From: JANQRA01 sp035550735
GTDB taxonomy: Bacteria; Actinomycetota; Acidimicrobiia; Spongiisociales; ZC4RG35
NCBI GenBank assembly: GCA_035550735.1
Contig: DASZOM010000047.1
Location: forward strand, 1-64,000
Reading direction: 5' to 3'
DNA: 64,000 nucleotides
Every line of letters begins with the position of its first letter. The stretch's first letter is position 1. Shown piece by piece: positions 35,488 to 42,940 of the stretch. Under the pieces are notes generated by a model. That model was not told where the DNA came from and did no database searches. It was given only the letters and a program-made list of their open reading frames with translations. A program made the translations under genes and the position numbers.

Positions 35488-36236
35488 GGCCGCACCTCCA
35501 CCCCGGCGGCGATCAGCTGCCGCTTCAGCTCCGACACCGTCGTGACACCGTCGTGGAGGATCGACGCCACCAGCGCCGCGGCCGCCCCGGCAGCCAGCAC
35601 GTCCACGATGTGCTCGGGCGTCTTTGCCCCACCCGAGGCGATCACAGGCACGCTCACCCGGGAGCACACCGCCCGGACGAGATCGAGGTCATAGCCGAGC
35701 CCGGTCCCGTCCCGATCCCAGCTGGTGAGCAGGATCTCACCAGCACCTGCCGAGACCGCCTTCGCACACCACTCGACCGCGTCCAGGCCGGTGCGACGGC
35801 TCCCGCTCTCGACGACCACCTCCCAACCCGTGTCCGAACGAGCGGCGTCCACAGCGAGGACGGTGCACTGTGCCCCGAATCTCTCGCTCATCTCGGTGAT
35901 GAGCTCAGGTCTGATCACCGCGGCGGTGTTCACACCCACCTTGTCGGCGCCGGCCTCGAGGAGACGGGCCGCATCCGCGACCTGTCGCACCCCACCACCC
36001 ACCGTCAGCGGGATGGACAGCACGCGTCGTACCCGGTCGACGACTCCGAGATTGTGTGCCCTGCCCTGGGGTGTTGCCGACACATCGAGCAGCACTATCT
36101 CGTCGGCGCCCTGTTCCTCGTAGACGCGCGCCGACTCCACCGGATCGCCCGCATCACGAAGACCGGAGAAGCGGACGCCCTTGACCACTCTCCCATCGTC
36201 GATGTCGAGGCAGGGGACGACGCGTCTCGCCGGCAT
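35484..36236 (-). CDS. hisF: Imidazole glycerol phosphate synthase cyclase subunit
   Basis: A 250-residue TIM-barrel enzyme that uses ammonia from HisH to make imidazole glycerol phosphate and AICAR. Motifs are RRVVPCLDIDDGRVVKGVRF, LLDVSAT, GGGVRQVADAARLLEAGADKV, LTSWDRDGTGLGYD and IASGGAKTPEH. Asp11 and Asp130-type catalytic positions are kept. ATG 36236 shares one base with the hisH stop (TGATG). Confidence 0.95.
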   Translation of the reverse strand: MPARRVVPCLDIDDGRVVKGVRFSGLRDAGDPVESARVYEEQGADEIVLLDVSATPQGRAHNLGVVDRVRRVLSIPLTVGGGVRQVADAARLLEAGADKVGVNTAAVIRPELITEMSERFGAQCTVLAVDAARSDTGWEVVVESGSRRTGLDAVEWCAKAVSAGAGEILLTSWDRDGTGLGYDLDLVRAVCSRVSVPVIASGGAKTPEHIVDVLAAGAAAALVASILHDGVTTVSELKRQLIAAGVEVRP

Positions 36237-36844
36237 CAGGCAGCCTCCCCGGTCGACGCCAGCCACCGCTCGATCAGACTGGTTCCCCAGACACCGGACA
36301 GCTCGGGGTGGAACTGGCAGGCGAGCACCTCTCCACGTAGAATCGCCGAGACGTATCGCCCTCCGTGCTCGCTGGTCGCCTGCAGCCAACCCTGCGGAAC
36401 GGTGGGGAGACGATAGGAATTGGCGAAATAGGCCCACCCGGGGTGGATGAGATCCAGACCCGATGCCGGTTCCACACTGCTCCATCCGATCTGGGGAACC
36501 TGCGTCCCGTCGGGAAATCTGGTGACCGTGGCGGCGATGACACCCAGGCCTCCCGCCCCAGGGCTCTCCTCACTGGCCTCGGCGAGGAGCTGCATGCCGA
36601 CGCACACCGCGAGTGTGGCCTTCCGGGCTGACACCCGATCCACCAATGCGTCACGGAGCCCTGCCCTGCGCAATGCAGCGGCGGCGGCGCCGAACGAGCC
36701 CACTCCGGGGAGGACGACGTGCGAGGCGTCGGCCACATCCGACGGGTCACGCGCCAGCCGGGGCAGCGCGCCCACCCGGCGCAACGCGGCGAGCATCGAC
36801 GCCAGGTTGGCCGTGCCGGTGGGAACCACGACCACGTCCCTCAT
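36236..36844 (-). CDS. hisH: Imidazole glycerol phosphate synthase glutaminase subunit
   Basis: A 202-residue class I glutamine amidotransferase that feeds ammonia to HisF. The oxyanion/glycine loop is VLPGVGSFG, the nucleophile Cys sits in AVCVGMQLL, and the His-Glu pair is in CQFHPELSG. WAYFANSYRLP near the end is typical. ATG 36844 overlaps the hisB stop by four bases. Confidence 0.95.
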   Translation of the reverse strand: MRDVVVVPTGTANLASMLAALRRVGALPRLARDPSDVADASHVVLPGVGSFGAAAAALRRAGLRDALVDRVSARKATLAVCVGMQLLAEASEESPGAGGLGVIAATVTRFPDGTQVPQIGWSSVEPASGLDLIHPGWAYFANSYRLPTVPQGWLQATSEHGGRYVSAILRGEVLACQFHPELSGVWGTSLIERWLASTGEAA

Positions 36845-37422
36845 CCCAGGACCCCCTTGGTGCTGGGGATGCCCCCACCACTGACCGCCACCGCCGATCT
36901 GAGTGCCAGGGCAGTCGCCTTGAAGGCGGACTCGGCCCGGTGATGGTCGTTGTCGCCGCGCAGGACGTCGACGTGCAACGCCAACCGTCCCTCCATGGCG
37001 AGCGTCCGGAGGAAATGAGTCAGGTTCTCGGCGGCGACGTCGCCGATCGTCTCCCGCCGCAGGCCCAGGTCGATCTCCGGCCACGGTCTCCCGGAGAGGT
37101 CGATCACCGCCCGCGCCAACGACTCGTCGAGCGGGGCGTAGGCATGGGCGAACCGGGTGATCCCGGCCCGATCACCCAATGCCTCGTCGAGTGCCCTCCC
37201 GAGGACGATGGCACAGTCCTCGACGGTGTGATGGTCGTCGACACCGAGGTCGCCGGTGGCGGTCAGGACCAGGTCCAGGGAAGCGTGTCTGGCGAGGGCG
37301 GTGAGCATGTGGTCGAGGAACCCGAGACCAGTGGCCACTTCGGCCAGACCCGACCCGTCGAGGAGCAACTTCACCTCGACACTCGTCTCGACGGTGCTAC
37401 GACTGAGCTCAGCGGATCGCAT
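36841..37422 (-). CDS. hisB: Imidazoleglycerol-phosphate dehydratase
   Basis: A 193-residue, single-domain IGP dehydratase (step 6), without the phosphatase domain that enterobacterial HisB carries. Metal-binding and catalytic motifs are FLDHML, DDHHTVEDCAI, DHHRAESAFKA and the N-terminal STVETSVEVKLLLDG. Its start overlaps the end of the hisC-HAD gene by 14 bases, so the two are translationally linked. Confidence 0.95.
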   Translation of the reverse strand: MRSAELSRSTVETSVEVKLLLDGSGLAEVATGLGFLDHMLTALARHASLDLVLTATGDLGVDDHHTVEDCAIVLGRALDEALGDRAGITRFAHAYAPLDESLARAVIDLSGRPWPEIDLGLRRETIGDVAAENLTHFLRTLAMEGRLALHVDVLRGDNDHHRAESAFKATALALRSAVAVSGGGIPSTKGVLG

Positions 37423-39052
37423 CGAGCACCTCCTCCAGATCCCCTACGGCGTCGAGCACCCTCGCCGCCGCGGTCAGTGCTCGCGGGTCGACCCCGGGGC
37501 CGGCGACAGCGATGGGCACGACACCCGCTCCTCGGGCCGCGGCGAGGTCGTCGGGTGTGTCCCCGACCATCCATGCGCTTCTCGCCCCGAGCCGCTCCAA
37601 GGCGAGACGCACCGGTGCCGGGTCTGGCTTCGCCGCCGCGTCCTCACGTGACACCACGGTCGTGAACAGGTCGGCCACGCCAAAGCGTCGGAGGACTTCC
37701 TCGGCGTCCTTGCGGGGCCGGGCGGTCACCACGGCGAGTGGGAGACGCTCCGACCAACGACCCAGGGTCTCACGGTCGGCGAGAAGGGTCTCCCGACGCT
37801 TGAGACCGTTGCCGCCCTCACCCTGGTAGCGACGCTCGAACTCCGCAGTGACCACATCCAACGCGACGTCGACACCGGCGGCGGCACACAACACCCGGGT
37901 CAGCTCCCAGTCGTCGGAGGAGCCCCCCACAGCCTTGGCTTCGGAGATCTGGGCCGGAGTCACCTCGACACCGAAGGCCGCCGCCGTCTCGACGATCGCC
38001 GTTCGGTACGACAGGCTCACGTCGACCAGCACGCCGTCGAGGTCGAAGAGAAGGGCCTCGGGGGCGAGGGCGGCGCTGAGCGTGGCACCGAGCCGCTCCA
38101 TGGCGGGCTCCTCGGAAGGCACGGTGATGCGGACGCACCCGGCGAGATCGTCGGAGTCGAAGCGTCGGAGCCCGATCCCCAACGAGGCAGCCGCAGCCAC
38201 CAGCCACGGGGGGTCGACCGACGTGGCCAGGACGAAGTTGGCCTGCGACGGCAGGGGACGACATCCGAGCTCGGAGAGGAGCATGCTGAGCCCGGCCCGA
38301 TTGGCGACCACGGCGCCCGCCGCGGGCGCTGTCACCCGCACGGCCTCCTCGGCGAGGGCCGCCGAGAGGCCGGACACGGCATAGGGCGACCCGTAGCCGG
38401 CGATCCGGCTGATGAGCGCCGGAGGCCCGAGCAGATATCCCACCCGAAGGCCTGCCAGCCCCCAGGCCTTGGAGAGGGTCCTGACCAACACGACGTTCTC
38501 CATCTCCAATGCGACGTGTGTGAGGTCCACGTCGGCGAACTCGGTGTAGGCGGCGTCCAGCACCAGCAACGGATACGCCTCCGCCACCTTGCGCAGCTCC
38601 CCGGGCCCGATCACGTTCCCGGTCGGGTTGTTGGGCGAGACGACCACGGCCATCTCAGCGCCGCCCCTTGCAGCTTCGTCGAGGAAGTCGGCCAGGGGGA
38701 AGTCACCGTCCCACCAGGGCACCTCGATCAGGGGAGCCCCCACCTGGGCCGCGTAGCGACCGATCATCTCGAAGCTGGGTTTGGTGGCGACGACCGTCTC
38801 ACCGGCGACGGACATGAAGCAGCGCAGAAGGGCATCGTCACCTCCCGCGGTGACCAGGACCTGTTCGGCCCCGACTCCGTGCCGGTCGGCGATCGCCTGG
38901 CGCAGGGAGCCGGTGTCCGGGTAGCGGGCGGTCAGCGCCGCGACCCGCTCCGGATCGAAGGCAACCGCCGAGATCCGGGGAGCCCCCTCGTTTCGGGACA
39001 GGTCGAGGTCGATCGGGTGGTCGAAGCCGGGTGGTTGGTACGAGCAGCTCAT
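37409..39052 (-). CDS. hisC: Histidinol-phosphate aminotransferase fused to a HAD phosphatase
   Basis: A 547-residue fusion. Residues 1-330 are a class I/II aminotransferase of the HisC type: DLSRNEGAP, VTAGGDDALLRCF, SPNNPTGN, and the PLP-binding LSKAWGLAGLRVGYL with Lys195. From about residue 331 a HAD subfamily IA domain follows: motif I FDLDGVLVD (Asp337, Asp339), motif II VVTARPRKDAEE, the motif III Lys in AAAKPDPAPV, and motif IV GDTPDDLAAARGAG. No hisN or HisB-type histidinol-phosphate phosphatase is in the operon, and the HAD part would act on the product of the HisC part, so it is the likely phosphatase. Similar HAD domains of this subgroup occur in cyanobacteria and haloarchaea. Confidence 0.92.
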   Translation of the reverse strand: MSCSYQPPGFDHPIDLDLSRNEGAPRISAVAFDPERVAALTARYPDTGSLRQAIADRHGVGAEQVLVTAGGDDALLRCFMSVAGETVVATKPSFEMIGRYAAQVGAPLIEVPWWDGDFPLADFLDEAARGGAEMAVVVSPNNPTGNVIGPGELRKVAEAYPLLVLDAAYTEFADVDLTHVALEMENVVLVRTLSKAWGLAGLRVGYLLGPPALISRIAGYGSPYAVSGLSAALAEEAVRVTAPAAGAVVANRAGLSMLLSELGCRPLPSQANFVLATSVDPPWLVAAAASLGIGLRRFDSDDLAGCVRITVPSEEPAMERLGATLSAALAPEALLFDLDGVLVDVSLSYRTAIVETAAAFGVEVTPAQISEAKAVGGSSDDWELTRVLCAAAGVDVALDVVTAEFERRYQGEGGNGLKRRETLLADRETLGRWSERLPLAVVTARPRKDAEEVLRRFGVADLFTTVVSREDAAAKPDPAPVRLALERLGARSAWMVGDTPDDLAAARGAGVVPIAVAGPGVDPRALTAAARVLDAVGDLEEVLDAIR

Positions 39053-39936
39053 GGGACGATCTGCTCCAGGCGGGAGATCACGATGTCGGTCGCCCCCCGC
39101 ATCTTGAGCATCGGGATCAACCCGGGCAGCTCGGCACGGGGAACCGCAGCCTTCACTGCGAGACCGGCGGCGCCGTGGAGGGCGGCGATCGTGGGCTCCC
39201 GCATGCAGGGGAGGATCTCGATCACCCCTTCTACCTCTTCTGCCGAGACGTTGAGCTCCACCATGACCCGACCCCGGGCCTCGAGAACGGATCGGAGGCT
39301 GAGCACGAGCCCGTCGATCGCCTCCTTCTTGGCCGGCGAGTCGAGCGCCGCCGGGCTGGCATAGAGACGGGTCGAGGATCTCATCAGCTCGTCCACGACC
39401 ACCAGGTCGTTGGCGGCCAGGGTCTCCCCACTGGCCGTGATGTCGACGATCACATCGGCGTCCTCGGGGGGAAAGACCTCGGTGGCCCCATAGGAGCGGA
39501 CCAGGGTCGCGTCCAGACCCCTCTCGGCGACCCAACGGGCGGCGAGCCGCTCCAGCTCGCTGGCGACGACCAGGCGACGGTCGGGGAGCCGGTCGTCCAC
39601 CAGCAGAGAGTCGGGGGCGGCCGCCACCACCCGCACCGGATCGAGCCCGGTGTCGAGCAACTCGGTCAGGTCGGCCGACTTCTCGGCCACCCAATCGGCC
39701 CCGGCGAACCCTATGTCACGTGATCCGACAGCCAGCATCTCCACGATGTTCTGCGGCTTGAGGAGCTTCACCTCGAATCCCTCCACCGGGGTGACCGGCC
39801 GATAGCCCCGGAGCCCGGAGCGGAGCGGTATCCCGGCGTCGGCGAGGAGCGACACGACCCCGGCCTCGATCCGGCCCTTGGGCACGGCGAGGTGGATCAG
39901 GTCGGTGCCTGATCTCTCATCGATGGCGGTGGGCAT
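39049..39936 (-). CDS. hisG: ATP phosphoribosyltransferase
   Basis: A 295-residue, long-form HisG with its C-terminal regulatory (ACT-like) domain, catalysing the first, feedback-inhibited step from ATP and PRPP. Motifs are LAVPKGRIE, GFAGADWVAEK, DIVDITASGETL region, and the C-terminal MKMRGATDIVISRLEQIVP. ATG 39936 follows GGGAAAGG by eight bases; an in-frame ATG at 39972 lies directly behind the attenuator T-run and has no such site. Expression depends on readthrough of the terminator at 39978-40009. Confidence 0.93.
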   Translation of the reverse strand: MPTAIDERSGTDLIHLAVPKGRIEAGVVSLLADAGIPLRSGLRGYRPVTPVEGFEVKLLKPQNIVEMLAVGSRDIGFAGADWVAEKSADLTELLDTGLDPVRVVAAAPDSLLVDDRLPDRRLVVASELERLAARWVAERGLDATLVRSYGATEVFPPEDADVIVDITASGETLAANDLVVVDELMRSSTRLYASPAALDSPAKKEAIDGLVLSLRSVLEARGRVMVELNVSAEEVEGVIEILPCMREPTIAALHGAAGLAVKAAVPRAELPGLIPMLKMRGATDIVISRLEQIVP

Positions 39937-39977
39937 GTGGGCGGCCTTTCCCGCCGAGTGTTCGGCCGACATGCCCT

Positions 39978-40009
39978 GAAAACAGAAACGCCGACCGAGT
40001 GGTCGGCGT
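39978..40009 (-). terminator. his operon attenuator terminator
   Basis: On the minus strand, a nine-base-pair stem (CGCCGACC with GGTCGGCG plus one A-T pair, loop ACTC) is followed by TTTCTGTTTTC. It lies 35 bases after the leader peptide stop. Its 5' arm GCCGACC can instead pair with GGTCGGC at 40048-40054 in the end of the leader reading frame, which would dissolve it. Confidence 0.85.
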
Positions 40010-40044
40010 GTCTCGTGGTTTCTTGCTTGCTCAGCCAGTCACGG

Positions 40045-40101
40045 TCAGCCGACCCCGAGGGGGTGGTGATGGTGATGGCCGTGAGCGAGCAGCTGATTCA
40101 T
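40045..40101 (-). CDS. hisL: his leader peptide
   Basis: An 18-residue peptide, MNQLLAHGHHHHHPLGVG, with six His codons within seven positions, five of them consecutive. The ATG lies nine bases after a TACGTT -10 element, so the mRNA is leaderless or nearly so. A ribosome starved of His-tRNA would stall in the His run and leave the final GGTCGGC free for antiterminator pairing; a ribosome that reaches the TGA at 40045-40047 would cover it, so that the terminator forms. Confidence 0.88.
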   Translation of the reverse strand: MNQLLAHGHHHHHPLGVG

Positions 40102-40110
40102 GTGGGCGCG

Positions 40111-40139
40111 AACGTAGTCCGCCGCCGGGCCGCTGGCAA
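40111..40139 (-). promoter_or_regulatory. his operon promoter
   Basis: On the minus strand TTGCCA (40134-40139), 17 bases, TACGTT (40111-40116). The expected RNA start is at about 40104, three bases before the leader ATG. Confidence 0.65.
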
Positions 40140-40160
40140 GATCCCGGCGACTCCACTGTC

Positions 40161-40189
40161 TTGACGGCCCCGGAGTCCACCGGTATGTT
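40161..40189 (+). promoter_or_regulatory. Promoter of the sulfurtransferase gene
   Basis: TTGACG (40161-40166), 17 bases, TATGTT (40184-40189). It is divergent from the his promoter. The RNA should start near 40196, giving a 5' leader of about 170 bases. Confidence 0.65.
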
Positions 40190-40213
40190 CGCTCCTCCAT
40201 GACGTCACGTGTG

Positions 40214-40282
40214 ATGATGTGCGCCTGTCGAAGCTCTCGGGTGGTCCACCCGAGTGCCGGCGCACCATGCACACGGCACTGA
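40214..40282 (+). CDS. Upstream ORF with Cys codons (candidate cysteine-sensing leader)
   Basis: A 22-codon frame beginning with two ATG codons and then Cys-Ala-Cys (MMCACR), with a third Cys near its end; it stops at TGA 40280-40282. No clear Shine-Dalgarno, but it starts about 18 bases into the predicted transcript. Bases GCTCTCGGG at 40233-40241 can pair locally with CACCCGAG (40247-40254) or further on with CCCGAGAGC (40296-40304), two mutually exclusive folds that a paused ribosome could switch. Cys-codon leader peptides are known from mycobacterial sulfur genes. Confidence 0.45.
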   Translation: MMCACRSSRVVHPSAGAPCTRH

Positions 40283-40369
40283 CCCGACGCCTCCCCCCGA
40301 GAGCCCTTTCGACCCCCCGGTCGCCCCGGCGTCGACCCGATCTCCGGAACCCCATCTCGAGGAGTGCCC

Positions 40370-41230
40370 ATGTCAGTGAACACGAACAACGTCTACGCAA
40401 AACCCGACTCCCTGGTCGACACGGACTGGCTCGTCGCCAATCTCGGCGATCCCAAGCTGCGGATCGTCGAGGTCGACGAGGACACCGATGCCTACACCCG
40501 ATCCCACATCCCCGGCGCCATCGCCTGGGACTGGTCGAAGGACCTCCATCATCCGATCCGACGCGATTACCTGGACAGGGGAGGCCTGGAGGACCTGCTC
40601 TCCCGGTCAGGCGTCGACTCGGACACCACCGTCATCCTCTATGGCGGCAACAACAACTGGTTTGCCGCCTATGCGTACTGGTTGCTCAAGCTGCGCGGCT
40701 TCGATTCGGTCAAGCTGCTCGACGGGGGCCGGCTCAAGTGGAACGTCGAGGAGCGGGAGACCACGTCCGACGTCCCCTCGATCGAGAAGACCAGTTTCCA
40801 GATCTCCGGCGCCGGGCGCCCCGAGCTCCGGGCATTGCGTGACGAGGTGCTGCAGCGTGTGGCCGACGGGGAGACGACCTTCGTCGACGTGCGCTCGCCC
40901 GAGGAGTTCTCCGGCGCCAAGCTGGCACCGGACCATCTCCCTCAGGAGCAGCCGTACGTCGGGGGGCACGTCCCCGGTGCGAAGAGCATCCCGTGGTCGA
41001 AGGCGGCCAACGAGGACGGCTCCTTCCGATCGGCCGCCGAGCTCGCCGAGCTGTACGGCGGGGCCGGAGTGGACGGAAGCTCCGAGATCGTCGCCTACTG
41101 CCGGATCGGTGAGCGCTCGTCACATACCTGGTTCGTCCTCCACGAGCTGCTCGGCTACGACAACGTGTCGAACTACGACGGGTCGTGGACCGAGTACGGG
41201 TCGCTGGTGGGCGCACCGGTCGAGCGATAG
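40370..41230 (+). CDS. Thiosulfate/3-mercaptopyruvate sulfurtransferase
   Basis: A 286-residue protein of two rhodanese domains (about 15-135 and 155-280). The catalytic Cys loop in the second is CRIGERSSH, the form typical of actinobacterial thiosulfate sulfurtransferases annotated SseA/CysA. The first domain has YGGNNNW in place of the Cys loop, as usual for the inactive half. GAGGAG lies five bases before ATG 40370. It could provide persulfide sulfur for the sulfur-carrier operon that begins 200 bases downstream. Confidence 0.9.
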   Translation: MSVNTNNVYAKPDSLVDTDWLVANLGDPKLRIVEVDEDTDAYTRSHIPGAIAWDWSKDLHHPIRRDYLDRGGLEDLLSRSGVDSDTTVILYGGNNNWFAAYAYWLLKLRGFDSVKLLDGGRLKWNVEERETTSDVPSIEKTSFQISGAGRPELRALRDEVLQRVADGETTFVDVRSPEEFSGAKLAPDHLPQEQPYVGGHVPGAKSIPWSKAANEDGSFRSAAELAELYGGAGVDGSSEIVAYCRIGERSSHTWFVLHELLGYDNVSNYDGSWTEYGSLVGAPVER

Positions 41231-41238
41231 CCGGCTTC

Positions 41239-41267
41239 TTGACACCGTCACCACCGGGGCCGACAAT
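41239..41267 (+). promoter_or_regulatory. Strong promoter of the SAM-regulated operon
   Basis: A consensus TTGACA (41239-41244), 17 bases, GACAAT (41262-41267). The RNA would start near 41274, about a dozen bases before the riboswitch P1 stem. Confidence 0.7.
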
Positions 41268-41286
41268 GAACGTCAAGCGATTACGC

Positions 41287-41374
41287 GCTCATCCAGAGCG
41301 GCTGAGGGACAGGCCCGATGACGCCGCGGCAACCAGCCTCACGAGGACATGGTGCCAATGCCTGACCGATGAGC
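41287..41374 (+). promoter_or_regulatory. SAM-I-type riboswitch
   Basis: P1 pairs GCTCATC (41287-41293) with GATGAGC (41368-41374). P2 pairs GCGGC (41298-41302) with GCCGC (41323-41327) and holds the kink-turn UGA/UGA and the GAGGGACAGGCCC core (41304-41316). GGCAACC (41328-41334) pairs with GGTGCC (41351-41356) as P3, followed by the conserved AAT. No clear P4 stem is visible, so it may be a trimmed SAM-I-clan variant. The platform seems translational: CTTTCC (41389-41394) can pair with the Shine-Dalgarno GGAAAG (41429-41434), or be held in the loop of a GGCGG/CCGCC hairpin (41382-41397). Confidence 0.88.
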
Positions 41375-41440
41375 TGCCAGAGGCGGTCCTTTCCGCCCGA
41401 GGTGCTCTCGAGCGCGTCGGACAAGAGAGGAAAGCGCCAT

Positions 41441-42664
41441 ATGGCATTTGCTGAGTCATTGATATGCAGGGAGTGCTCGCGCACGTACGAACTGGGCCCG
41501 CTCTACTACTGCGAGCACTGCTTCGGGCCCCTGGAGGTGGCCTACGACACCGAGGCGGTCTCGGCCAACGTGTCCCGGGAGAAGATCGCCGCAGGCCCAC
41601 CGACACTCTGGCGATACGCCGACCTGCTCCCGGTGGAGCCGACCACCGCCACCGATCTCGGCGCCGGCTTCACCCCGCTGGTGCGGGCCGATCGGCTGGC
41701 CGCCGAGCTCGGTCTCGGTGAGCTGTGGCTGAAGAACGACAGCCTCAACCCGACCAACTCGTTCAAGGACCGGCCGGTGACCGTGGCGGTGGCGAAGGCC
41801 CTCGAGTTCGGGCTGAAGACCGTCGCTTGCGCCTCGACCGGGAACCTGGCCAACTCGGTGGCCGCCCACGCCGCCCGCGCCGGGCTGACCTCGTTCGTGT
41901 TCGTTCCCCACGACATCGAGCCCTCCAAGATCGTCGCCACCGCGGCGCTGGGGACGGTGGTGCGGGTCGACGGCAGTTACGACGACGTCAACAGGCTGTG
42001 CGCCCAGCTCAACGAGGAGTACTCCTGGGGAATCGTCAACGTGAACCTAAGGCCGTACTACGCCGAGGGCTCGAAGACGCTTGCCTTCGAGACTGCCGAG
42101 CAACTCGGCTGGGAGCTGCCCGACCACGTGGTGATCCCGGTGGCGAGCGGCGCACTGCTCACCAAGATCGCCAAGGGATTTCGAGAGTTGGTCGACGTCG
42201 GTCTGGTGGAACCGGGACGCACGGTCCGGGTCTCCGGTGCCCAGGCCGAGGGCTGCTCCCCCGTGGCCACCGCCTTCGCCGAGGGGACCGACGAGGTCCG
42301 GCCGCAGAGGCCGGACACCATCGCCAAGTCCCTGGCGATCGGCGACCCCGCCGACGGCTTCTACAGCCTGCGCGAGGTGAGGGACAGCGGTGGCGCCGTG
42401 GCCGCGGTCACCGACACCGAGATCGTGGAGGCGATGCGCACCCTCGCCCGCACCGAGGGAATACTCACCGAGCCTGCCGGCGGCGTGACAGTCGCCTCAT
42501 TGGCCAAGCTGGCCAGGGAGGGCCGGATGAACCGGTCCGAACGCGTGGTCGCCTACATCACCGGCCATGGGCTGAAGACACCCGAGGTCTTCGACCCGGG
42601 CAGCCTCGAAGTGATCCCCGCCACCATCGGTGGCTTCCAGTCCGTTTACGAAACCAAGGAGTGA
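41441..42664 (+). CDS. Threonine synthase-like PLP enzyme (candidate homocysteine synthase)
   Basis: A 407-residue fold-type II PLP enzyme of the threonine synthase family. A zinc ribbon (Cys9, Cys12, Cys24, Cys27) opens the protein, then NSFKDRPV with the PLP Lys109, ASTGNLANSVAAHAA, and VASGALLTKI for phosphate binding. By family it would use O-phosphohomoserine. However, the SAM riboswitch in front and the CysO-like carrier and its activator behind point to methionine rather than threonine: a sulfur transfer giving homocysteine, by analogy with mycobacterial CysM, which combines O-phosphoserine with CysO thiocarboxylate. It could also be an ordinary threonine synthase. AGAGAGGAAAG lies before the ATG. 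Confidence 0.85.
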   Translation: MAFAESLICRECSRTYELGPLYYCEHCFGPLEVAYDTEAVSANVSREKIAAGPPTLWRYADLLPVEPTTATDLGAGFTPLVRADRLAAELGLGELWLKNDSLNPTNSFKDRPVTVAVAKALEFGLKTVACASTGNLANSVAAHAARAGLTSFVFVPHDIEPSKIVATAALGTVVRVDGSYDDVNRLCAQLNEEYSWGIVNVNLRPYYAEGSKTLAFETAEQLGWELPDHVVIPVASGALLTKIAKGFRELVDVGLVEPGRTVRVSGAQAEGCSPVATAFAEGTDEVRPQRPDTIAKSLAIGDPADGFYSLREVRDSGGAVAAVTDTEIVEAMRTLARTEGILTEPAGGVTVASLAKLAREGRMNRSERVVAYITGHGLKTPEVFDPGSLEVIPATIGGFQSVYETKE

Positions 42665-42666
42665 CC

Positions 42667-42939
42667 ATGCCCGCAACAGTTCGCATCCCGACCTCGCTGC
42701 GCAGCCTGACCGACGGGTCCGCAGTGGTCGAGGTCCAACCCGGGAAGCTGGACGAGCTGCTCGGCGACCTCGCCACCCGCTACCCCGAGCTGGGCGAGCG
42801 TCTCCTCGAGGATGGCCGGCCCCGGCGATTCGTCAACATCTTCGTGGCCGAGGACGACATCCGCTTCCTCGACGGCGTGGACACCCCGGTGGGTGAGGGA
42901 CAGGTCGTCACTATCCTCCCTGCTGTGGCAGGGGGTTGA
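42667..42939 (+). CDS. CysO/MoaD/ThiS-like sulfur carrier protein
   Basis: A 90-residue ubiquitin-fold protein ending in VTILPAVAGG. The exposed Gly-Gly end is activated by adenylation and then carries sulfur as a thiocarboxylate. It resembles mycobacterial CysO over its full length: IPTSLRSLTDG at the start, then RRFVNIFVAEDDIRFLDG. It starts two bases after the ThrC-like stop and ends one base before the next ATG, so all three genes form one unit. MoaD for molybdopterin is an alternative, but the context of amino-acid genes and the SAM switch speaks for sulfur-amino-acid synthesis. Confidence 0.88.
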   Translation: MPATVRIPTSLRSLTDGSAVVEVQPGKLDELLGDLATRYPELGERLLEDGRPRRFVNIFVAEDDIRFLDGVDTPVGEGQVVTILPAVAGG

Positions 42940-42940
42940 G

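Noticed and set aside
39053..39694. Open frame extending hisC-HAD upstream by 214 codons.
   Set aside because: Shadow of hisG in another frame, with Arg/Gly-rich composition; the HisC N-terminus is at 39052.
40045..40389. A 114-codon minus-strand frame whose last 18 codons are the His-rich peptide.
   Set aside because: Upstream residues overlap the sulfurtransferase leader and both promoters; only the part from ATG 40101 fits the promoter and attenuator.
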